A DNA stretch of 49,684 nt from Saprospiraceae bacterium UBA3362. GTDB taxonomy: Bacteria; Bacteroidota; Bacteroidia; Chitinophagales; Saprospiraceae. The position numbers and the translations under genes are program-made. Each line of letters starts with the position of its first letter. Positions within the stretch are counted from its first letter, which is position 1. Positions 43,699 to 49,684 of the stretch are shown one piece after another. The stretch spans positions 1-49,684 of the forward strand of contig DEQQ01000031.1 of the NCBI GenBank assembly GCA_002360455.1, read 5' to 3'. The notes below the pieces were generated by a model. That model saw nothing but the letters and a program-made list of their open reading frames with translations, was not told the DNA's origin and ran no database searches.

Positions 43699-46227
43699 AT
43701 GAAGCTGCACATTATCGTACTATTCTTCTTTTTTATATTCTCTTGTACCTCTTCCGACAAACAAAATCAATCTGAAACAAACGTCAAACAAGTTCCAACA
43801 GAAGAGTCTTTTTTAGATCGTTACGGAGTAAATTATCAAGAGTATTTTGACTACAAATTAAAAGCAGTTTCTGCCTATCAATGGATACATACTAGAACAA
43901 AACCACAAAATTTTCCGGGACAGTGGACTGTACAAGGCCCGGGAAACCTTGGAGGAAGAATCAATGTGATCACTGTTGACCCAAATAATGAAAATACAAT
44001 TTACATAGGTTTTGCTTCAGGAGGAGTTTATAAATCTACTGATTTTGGAAAAACATGGGCTGCAATTTTTGATCAACAGGACAACTTGCATATCTCTTGT
44101 ATAAGCGTTGATCCAAACAACTCCAAAACTGTATATGTCGGAACCGGAGATAGGAACAGCGGATTTTATTCCTTTTTAGGAAATGGAGTCTATAAGTCCA
44201 TTGATGGTGGTTTGACTTGGAAAAATAGTGGATTGAAAGAAAATAGAATTATTTCTTCAGTTGTTGTTGACCCTAAAAACTCAAATGTCATTTACGCTGC
44301 GGCTTTGGGTTCAATCTTTACAAAAAATGAGCATAGAGGAATATACAAATCAGAAGATGCAGGAGTGAACTGGACCAAAGTATTTTATCACTCAGACTCA
44401 GTCGGAGTTTCTGAGTTGATCATTAACCCTGAAAACCCTTCAATATTATATGCAGCTACTTGGAACCGAATTGGAAATAACGCGAGAAGTATAATTTCCG
44501 GCAAACAGACCCAACTTTATAGATCTATAGATGGTGGACTCAGTTGGAAGATGTTGGAAGGAGGATTGCCAATGGATAGCATTAATGGGCGAATTGCCCT
44601 GACTATCTTTCCAAAAAACCCAAAGATTGTGTATGCAAGATACAACAGATCGGCAAGTTGTGATGGTGGCCCCTTAGGACAACAAGCTGTAGAGTTATAT
44701 AAAACTATAGATGGAGGAGAAAAATGGAGTTCAATCAATTTATTCAATACAGACCTACCTTGTAGGGCACTTGGAGGCTTTGGTTGGTATTTTAATAGCA
44801 TAGCCGTGAATCCCAATAATGACAAGGAAATTTATTTAAGCGGTGTAGATCTTTTCAAAAGCGATAACTCCGGTGAAAACTGGACTTTGGCAGCTCCTGA
44901 GTGGTGGACTTATGAAGTTCATGCAGATAAACATGATTTAAAATTTGTTGAGCAAGGAAAATCCTTTTTGCTAGCCACAGATGGAGGTTTGTATCATTAT
45001 TCTTCCTCGACAAAACAATGGAAAGACATAGAAAATATTCCAACCAATATGTGCTATAGAGTAGCCTACAATCCTCATAATTCTAATCTATACTATGGAG
45101 GAATGCAAGACAATGGATCAACCGGAGGCAATGCAGCCCGAATAGATCAATGGGATAGAATCTTTGGTGGAGACGGGTTTCAAATGGCATTTCATAGAGT
45201 GGATAAATCTATTTTTTGTGCATCTGCACAAAATGGGAATCTCTATGTTACAACGGATGGTGGCTTGGGTTTTGAAGAATTTACCGAAGGGGTCGGTGGG
45301 ACATCAAATTGGGATATGCCTTATTTTATCAGTAAGTTTAATCCTGACAAATTAATTTTGGGTACAGATAAAATCTATGCAAATGATCAATTCACAGCGC
45401 CACAGTTTTATGAGATCAGCCCAAGTTTGGTCAATGGAAGCAAATACGCAGTTAGATCTGTTGCTACCATAAGTTCAATAGATGAATCTCCATTGGATGA
45501 AAATATTATCATCGCAGGAGTGACAAATGGAGATGTTTGGTTAACGAAAGACGGGGCAAGCCAATGGGAAAATATTGGAAATGGTTTACCGGCAGGCTAT
45601 ATAAGCTCTGTGAAAACTTCTCCCAGCAATACGCAAACTCTATATGTTACGATATCTGCGCACAGAAGCAGTGATTTTAGTCCGCAGGTTTGGAAATCGA
45701 CAGATTTTGGAAAAAGTTGGAAATCCATTTCATCAAATCTTCCATCATTTCCGGTTTTTGATGTTTTGGTGTTTCCCCAGTTTCAAGACTCTATATTATT
45801 TGTAGGAAATGATATTGGCGTATATCTAACAAGAGATGCAGGAAAATCATGGGAGCGCATGGGTGATAATATGCCCATTGTTCCTGTATATGATTTAGAA
45901 TTCAATGAGGCAAAACGTCAATTGGTCGCTGCAACTTTTGGGAAATCCATTCAATCGTTCGAACTTAAAGGAATTAAACCGTCTATAAATGTCGCCACTC
46001 AGAATCCCAAACAGATTAAGAAAATTGAACTTTTCCCTAACCCGGCATTGAATCAGGTAAAAATGACAACAGAAAATTCTACAGCATCAGTAACACTGTA
46101 TTCTCTTGATGGAAAGCCAATACTCAAAACAAATTTAACTATGCATTCATTGGATATTTCTCAGCTCAAATCAGGTCAATATATTGTATTGGTGGAATCT
46201 CAAAAAATCCCATTGATTAAACTGTAA
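43699..46227 (+). CDS. BNR/sortilin-type repeat protein, predicted lipoprotein with T9SS type A domain
   Basis: 842 residues. The N-terminus MKLHIIVLFFFFIFSCTSSD carries a lipobox (IFSC). Most of the length is a beta-propeller of BNR/VPS10-like units, each with VDPNNxxTxY followed by GGVYKSTDFGKTW or GNGVYKSIDGGLTW, seen near residues 95-115 and 150-175 and again through 680. The C-terminus (about 775-842) is a T9SS sorting domain starting IELFPNPALNQVKM and ending in SGQYIVLVESQ. Such proteins are secreted or surface-bound and may be glycosidase-like or peptidase-linked. The enzyme activity is unknown. The two export signals together are unusual. It is transcribed alone. Confidence 0.87.
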   Translation: MKLHIIVLFFFFIFSCTSSDKQNQSETNVKQVPTEESFLDRYGVNYQEYFDYKLKAVSAYQWIHTRTKPQNFPGQWTVQGPGNLGGRINVITVDPNNENTIYIGFASGGVYKSTDFGKTWAAIFDQQDNLHISCISVDPNNSKTVYVGTGDRNSGFYSFLGNGVYKSIDGGLTWKNSGLKENRIISSVVVDPKNSNVIYAAALGSIFTKNEHRGIYKSEDAGVNWTKVFYHSDSVGVSELIINPENPSILYAATWNRIGNNARSIISGKQTQLYRSIDGGLSWKMLEGGLPMDSINGRIALTIFPKNPKIVYARYNRSASCDGGPLGQQAVELYKTIDGGEKWSSINLFNTDLPCRALGGFGWYFNSIAVNPNNDKEIYLSGVDLFKSDNSGENWTLAAPEWWTYEVHADKHDLKFVEQGKSFLLATDGGLYHYSSSTKQWKDIENIPTNMCYRVAYNPHNSNLYYGGMQDNGSTGGNAARIDQWDRIFGGDGFQMAFHRVDKSIFCASAQNGNLYVTTDGGLGFEEFTEGVGGTSNWDMPYFISKFNPDKLILGTDKIYANDQFTAPQFYEISPSLVNGSKYAVRSVATISSIDESPLDENIIIAGVTNGDVWLTKDGASQWENIGNGLPAGYISSVKTSPSNTQTLYVTISAHRSSDFSPQVWKSTDFGKSWKSISSNLPSFPVFDVLVFPQFQDSILFVGNDIGVYLTRDAGKSWERMGDNMPIVPVYDLEFNEAKRQLVAATFGKSIQSFELKGIKPSINVATQNPKQIKKIELFPNPALNQVKMTTENSTASVTLYSLDGKPILKTNLTMHSLDISQLKSGQYIVLVESQKIPLIKL

Positions 46228-46285
46228 AGAAAATAGAGATACTTTCTTTGAACAAAAACAGATTAAAACCTTTGGAAAATAAAAA

Positions 46286-47593
46286 TCAAGAGTTGAGCAG
46301 ATTCAAAATATGCGTTGCTGTGTCGTAATCACGTCTGTCAAAATATTGTCGTGCAATTTTATGAAATTCTTCAGTCGATTTTACTGTAGGTAGATTGAGC
46401 TCCTTTGTTTTTTGAATAGATTCACTGATCGCAGGCCAAGACTTCATTCCTGCAAGATAGCCAAGATCGTTTGCTTTAAGGATTTCACTTTGGAGAATAT
46501 GCTTTGGCAAATTTTGGTACCCAATAATAGGAAGTTGCTGAGATTGTGGCAGCGCCATTACATTTGGACCACTTGCTCTAACATAAAATGCTCGACCCAT
46601 TCTCCCCATCAGGTCAATTTTATGTGGGTCAATTCTGTTTTGATCATCAAGTACGGTTTGGGATATATGCAAGCAAAGAACTTTACAAATGATCAAATGT
46701 CCCGCGCCTCCTTGATCACCTAAAGTCACGACATCTGTCACCTCACATTCAAGGTTGACCGGAGATTCGGATACCAAGGGAGCCTTCACTTGAGACGCAT
46801 CGGCTTTTGTCAAACCACTAAAATCAAACTCACTTTGATCATGAGGAAAATCTACAGAACAAACCATCATTTGTCTTACGATGGAATAATTTACAACATT
46901 GATTACACACTGCTTGGTTTTAAGAATATTGCTTAGTGTGTCTTTTGTTGTATTTCCCTCAACTCTTCTATTGGAAGAAAAAACCAAAATTGGAGGATTG
47001 CTGGAAAAAGCATTAAAAAAACTATATGGAGCGAGATTGGTATTTCCATTTTCATCAATAGTGCTCACAAAAGCAATGGGTCTGGGAGATACTGAGCCTA
47101 GTAAGTATTGATGGAGCTCTGCTGTTGCTAAGGATTGAGGAAGAATTGTCTTTTTTGTATGATTGTAATTCACAGGCAGTTCGAGCTCATGAATCAGATT
47201 AAGAACAGAATATTTTATTTGATTTCTGACATTGATAAATTCTTGTATAATTTCCTCCTCTGTGCCCACAGCCTTGGCAGGATCTGAGAAGCCGATATGA
47301 ATTTTTTTGATGACAGAAGGGAATACAGGGCAATGTTCGGCAGCATGGTCACAAACAGTCCAGACATAATCCATTTCAATATCTCTGTATTGGTCTACAT
47401 GATTTGAGTTATAATGAGAAATATCTATTCCATCTTGTTCCAACACTTTTACAGCTTTTGGATTTAGACCGTGTGTTTCTATTCCTGCGCTGTAAATTTT
47501 TATTTTACTGGTATCACAAAAATATTCCAAATAAGCATGGGCCATTTGAGATCTGCAACTGTTACCGGTACAAAGAACAAGAAAATGAATCAT
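46286..47593 (-). CDS. Arsenate reductase-flavin reductase fusion protein
   Basis: 435 residues. Residues 1-138 are a thioredoxin-coupled ArsC-type low-molecular-weight phosphatase. LVLCTGNSCRSQMAHAYLE has the CX5R loop (Cys8, Arg14) and Cys13, and VWTVCDHAAEHCPVFP has Cys81 and Cys88, matching the Cys10/82/89 redox triad of that class. Residues of about 154-365 form a flavin-reductase-like (DIM6/NTAB) FMN-binding domain (LLGSVSPRPIAFVSTIDENG, NLAPYSFFNAFSSNPPILVF, VINVVNY). A helical tail ends the protein. Together they could reduce arsenate and use flavin chemistry on the product or a related step. No arsR, arsB or arsM is adjacent. Function inferred; the fusion is plain. Confidence 0.9.
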   Translation of the reverse strand: MIHFLVLCTGNSCRSQMAHAYLEYFCDTSKIKIYSAGIETHGLNPKAVKVLEQDGIDISHYNSNHVDQYRDIEMDYVWTVCDHAAEHCPVFPSVIKKIHIGFSDPAKAVGTEEEIIQEFINVRNQIKYSVLNLIHELELPVNYNHTKKTILPQSLATAELHQYLLGSVSPRPIAFVSTIDENGNTNLAPYSFFNAFSSNPPILVFSSNRRVEGNTTKDTLSNILKTKQCVINVVNYSIVRQMMVCSVDFPHDQSEFDFSGLTKADASQVKAPLVSESPVNLECEVTDVVTLGDQGGAGHLIICKVLCLHISQTVLDDQNRIDPHKIDLMGRMGRAFYVRASGPNVMALPQSQQLPIIGYQNLPKHILQSEILKANDLGYLAGMKSWPAISESIQKTKELNLPTVKSTEEFHKIARQYFDRRDYDTATHILNLLNS

Positions 47594-47651
47594 GGTTTGT
47601 TTTTTCTTCTTAAAAATTCAAATCAAAATCGCAGTGTAATAAAAAATTTTT

Positions 47652-47752
47652 GCATGAGGTGGCTGGAGGATTCCCACGGAGTGGGAAGTGCGAAGCACCG
47701 AGTGATAACGAGTCTGTAAGACACCGACCACTCCGGAGGAGTGGGCATGCCC
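47652..47752 (-). repeat. Structured four-hairpin intergenic element, copy B
   Basis: This is the counterpart of copy A, read on minus. It starts with GGGCATGCCC (47743-47752), 4 nt after the TAA stop of the 47757-48362 gene. Hairpins: 1 CCACTCC-TCC-GGAGTGG (47728-47744); 2 GTCT-TAC-AGAC (47712-47722); linker TCGTTATCACTCG; 3 GTGC-TTC-GCAC (47688-47698); 4 TTCCCAC-TCC-GTGGGAA (47671-47687). It ends with CTCATGC (47652-47658). All gaps between hairpins equal those of copy A. It sits between two minus-strand genes, in their sense. GCATGAG and GGGCATGCCC at its two ends are shared with copy A. Confidence 0.88.
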
Positions 47753-47756
47753 TCAT

Positions 47757-48362
47757 TTATCTCATTCTGGGCATTCTGCGTTTTCCTCCCGGACGAAACA
47801 TCATTCGTTGATCTACAGTGTTCATCATTTTGGCTTTACCTTGTTGCTTCATGACATCATCTATCATTTTCATTTGATCTTTGATCATACTTAGAGAAAT
47901 GTTAAGGGATTTGAGTTCTCTGTAGATGTGATTGGCCTGTGTCCATCTGTTTTTTTGAATATGGATGCTGATGAGTTGAAGAAGAATCATCGCTTTTTCG
48001 TTGTCCGAAGGAAGTTTAATCGATTGAGCTGTGGCCAGTGATTTTTCTGCATTGTCAGTGTCTCCGCGTTGCATAGCACAAGATCCTTTGATCAAGTGAT
48101 AGTAAGCTCGATTGGTCACATACAACCAATTGGGTTTGAGAGTAAGTTTGAGCCTGTTTTCTGCACCCTCAAAATCTTGCTCTTGCATTAACTGAGCAGA
48201 ACTTTGGATTGTGCCCAGAAAAATATAGCTTGCCAATAATCCAAGGCCAATAAGAAAAAAAGGAAACGCATACCAAAACCCATAGGCGTATGCCAATATA
48301 GCTCCTCCAATAAAACAAATTGCGATAAGAGCCAGCTTGAGATAAATATTGATTGTAAACAT
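47757..48362 (-). CDS. TPR-containing membrane protein, unknown function
   Basis: 201 residues. Two transmembrane helices at the N-terminus (about 6-25 and 28-48) are followed by a soluble part with two or three TPR-like units (AENRLKLTLKPNWLYVTNRA, CAMQRGDTDNAEKSLATAQS, RWTQANHIYRELKSLNISLS). The tail is basic (FRPGGKRRMPRMR). It is probably inner-membrane anchored with the repeats in the cytoplasm (topology inferred). No family is recognised. The -7 element TAACTTTG lies 25 nt upstream. The stop codon is directly followed by repeat copy B. Confidence 0.7.
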   Translation of the reverse strand: MFTINIYLKLALIAICFIGGAILAYAYGFWYAFPFFLIGLGLLASYIFLGTIQSSAQLMQEQDFEGAENRLKLTLKPNWLYVTNRAYYHLIKGSCAMQRGDTDNAEKSLATAQSIKLPSDNEKAMILLQLISIHIQKNRWTQANHIYRELKSLNISLSMIKDQMKMIDDVMKQQGKAKMMNTVDQRMMFRPGGKRRMPRMR

Positions 48363-48387
48363 GTAGCTTCTATTTAGTAAAACCGCT

Positions 48388-48395
48388 CAAAGTTA
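48388..48395 (-). promoter_or_regulatory. -7 promoter element TAACTTTG of the TPR membrane protein gene
   Basis: A perfect TAnnTTTG on minus, 25 nt before the ATG at 48362. The divergent hexosaminidase gene starts at 48494, and no similar element was found on its side. Confidence 0.45.
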
Positions 48396-48493
48396 GACAT
48401 TATCCAAAATATACTATAGATAAACCTTTGACGTTGTTTATACGTTTTTTGCTGAAAACAGTGAAAGCTGTTTCTCATAGTCCTAATCTTATC

Positions 48494-49684
48494 ATGAAAA
48501 TAAAAAATATATTTTTAGTTTTAGTAATCTGTAATAGCTTATTGATCAGTTTGAATGCTCAAAAACAGATGACCGTTATTCCGCGACCAAAATCATTTAA
48601 GTTTGGGGCAGGCTATTTGGATCCAAAACAAATAGAAATAATACAGATTAAAGAAAAAAATCCGGAATTGAGAAGGATGGCTAGACTTTTTGCAGAAATT
48701 CTCGATCAAAGAAGCCTTCCCATCAAAGAAATGGATCAAGTGAACCAAACCGGAAAAAACTATCTAAATCTTACAATTAAAGAGAATATTTACAAACCCA
48801 ATTTGTATACATTAAGAATATCCGGATCAGGAATACATATTGAGGCAAGCAAAGAGCAGGGAATTTTCTATGCTCTGCAAACGCTAACTCAGATGATAGA
48901 GTTTGCAGCGACAAGTGAAGAAACCGGTAAACTTAAGTTACCTTATATTGTATTAGAAGATGAGCCAAGGTTTGATTATAGAGGATTGCATTTGGATGTG
49001 AGCAGACATTATTTTTCTGTTGCTTTCGTTAAACAATATATCGACCTTTTGTCCAGATATAAATTGAATCAATTTCATTGGCATCTTACAGACGATCAAG
49101 GGTGGAGAATAGAAATTAAAAAATATCCTTTGCTTACTCAAGTTGGATCTGTAAGGAAAGAAACGCTCAAAGGCCATTATTCTGATCAACCGGTACAATA
49201 CGATGGCAAGGAACATAGTGGATTTTATACACAAGAAGAAATCAAAGAAATAGTTCAATATGCCAAGGATCGTTATGTGAATATTATACCCGAAATTGAA
49301 ATGCCCGGGCATGCAAGCGCCATCCTATCTGCCTACCCTATTATGGGCTGTACAGGTGGCCCTTACAAGGTAGAAACTACGTGGGGGGTTTTTGATGATG
49401 TGATTTGTCCAAAAGATACTAGCATTAGTATTTTGAAAGAAATACTTGATGAAGTGTGTGATTTGTTTCCGGGACCCTATATTCATATCGGAGGTGACGA
49501 ATGTCCAAAAACAAGATGGGCTGTTTGTAAACACTGCGAAGCAACAAAAAGAAAAAACGGATTGAAATCGGATGAAGAACTTCAGAGTTATTTGATCACT
49601 CAAATGGATCTTTATCTAAGCCGAAAAGGAAAAAAATTGATAGGATGGGATGAAATTTTGGAAGGAGGATTGTCTCCCAATGCA
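48494..49684 (+). CDS. Beta-N-acetylhexosaminidase, GH20 (3' end beyond the window)
   Basis: The first 397 codons are visible; the frame is open to the edge. The signal peptide is MKIKNIFLVLVICNSLLISL, cut near NAQ. A GH20b-type N-terminal domain (about 25-155) is followed by the GH20 barrel: DEPRFDYRGLHLDVSRHYFS, HWHLTDDQGWRIEIKKYP, IPEIEMPGHASAI and the catalytic Asp-Glu in YIHIGGDECPKTRW. GH20 enzymes remove terminal GlcNAc or GalNAc from chitin oligomers, glycoproteins or peptidoglycan fragments. It is secreted to the periplasm or outside. It stands alone in this window. Confidence 0.95.
   Translation, partial: MKIKNIFLVLVICNSLLISLNAQKQMTVIPRPKSFKFGAGYLDPKQIEIIQIKEKNPELRRMARLFAEILDQRSLPIKEMDQVNQTGKNYLNLTIKENIYKPNLYTLRISGSGIHIEASKEQGIFYALQTLTQMIEFAATSEETGKLKLPYIVLEDEPRFDYRGLHLDVSRHYFSVAFVKQYIDLLSRYKLNQFHWHLTDDQGWRIEIKKYPLLTQVGSVRKETLKGHYSDQPVQYDGKEHSGFYTQEEIKEIVQYAKDRYVNIIPEIEMPGHASAILSAYPIMGCTGGPYKVETTWGVFDDVICPKDTSISILKEILDEVCDLFPGPYIHIGGDECPKTRWAVCKHCEATKRKNGLKSDEELQSYLITQMDLYLSRKGKKLIGWDEILEGGLSPNA

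Noticed and set aside
47471..47719. Open frame on plus running from inside the ArsC fusion gene into repeat copy B
   Set aside because: It lies opposite a certain gene and crosses the structured element; no signal, domain or start support.
1..49684. CRISPR arrays, phage genes, insertion sequences
   Set aside because: No regularly spaced direct repeats, no transposase, integrase or Cas-like frames were seen.

Overview
The window reads as a low-GC chromosome segment of a Bacteroidota bacterium, most likely of the Saprospiria/Chitinophagia side (inference). The evidence is as follows. There are several type IX secretion (T9SS) cargo proteins with C-terminal sorting domains, and a FecA-like TonB-dependent receptor. 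Lineage families DUF4153 and DUF4292 are present. The TAnnTTTG -7 promoter element recurs in front of both tRNA genes and many coding genes. Shine-Dalgarno sequences are mostly absent. No phage, insertion sequence, CRISPR array or plasmid signature was seen, so most of the window is core genome with a few accessory islands.

Layout. 1-4.0 kb: a truncated DUF4153 membrane protein, an unrecognised secreted protein and the fused formiminotransferase-cyclodeaminase FtcD, followed by a structured intergenic repeat. 4.1-8.0 kb: an AraC regulator, a FecA-like receptor and a small lipoprotein, which look like one uptake locus. 8.0-10.4 kb: an inactive-looking M16 peptidase homologue, tRNA-Val and a small outer-membrane barrel protein. 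10.5-14.5 kb: lgt, kdsD/kpsF, a PPK2 polyphosphate kinase and a CoA-binding protein. 14.7-20.9 kb: a 2077-residue secreted protein with SdrD-B-like repeats and a type A T9SS tail. 21-25 kb: tRNA-Leu, yidD, a GHMP (mevalonate-type) kinase, a 45-residue membrane peptide, an RRM protein, a DinB protein and dapD. 25-31 kb, minus strand: pyk, a TPR protein, a DUF4292 lipoprotein, an EnvC-like protein and ygiD in a tight run. 31-33.6 kb, plus strand: acpP-fabF-rnc. 33.6-41.3 kb: a second giant secreted protein (1842 residues, type B tail) divergent from a beta-helix protein. 41.4-49.7 kb: small membrane proteins, mtgA, a BNR/sortilin-type lipoprotein, an ArsC-flavin reductase fusion, a second copy of the structured repeat, a TPR membrane protein and the start of a GH20 hexosaminidase.

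The most unusual signal is a roughly 101-103 nt element present twice (3899-4001 on plus, 47652-47752 on minus). Each copy begins with the palindrome GGGCATGCCC exactly 4 nt after a TAA stop codon and is in the sense of that gene. It folds into four hairpins. Hairpin spacings are identical between copies (5, 13, 0 and 12 nt). About half of the stem base pairs differ between the copies, and every difference is compensated. That is the pattern of a conserved folded RNA or single-stranded DNA element rather than of a coding gene. I cannot tell from here whether it is already catalogued. Other points worth attention are the two homologous giant proteins that share a body but carry different T9SS tails, the arsenate reductase-flavin reductase fusion, and inverted repeats placed on the -7 promoter elements of ppk2 and the GHMP kinase.
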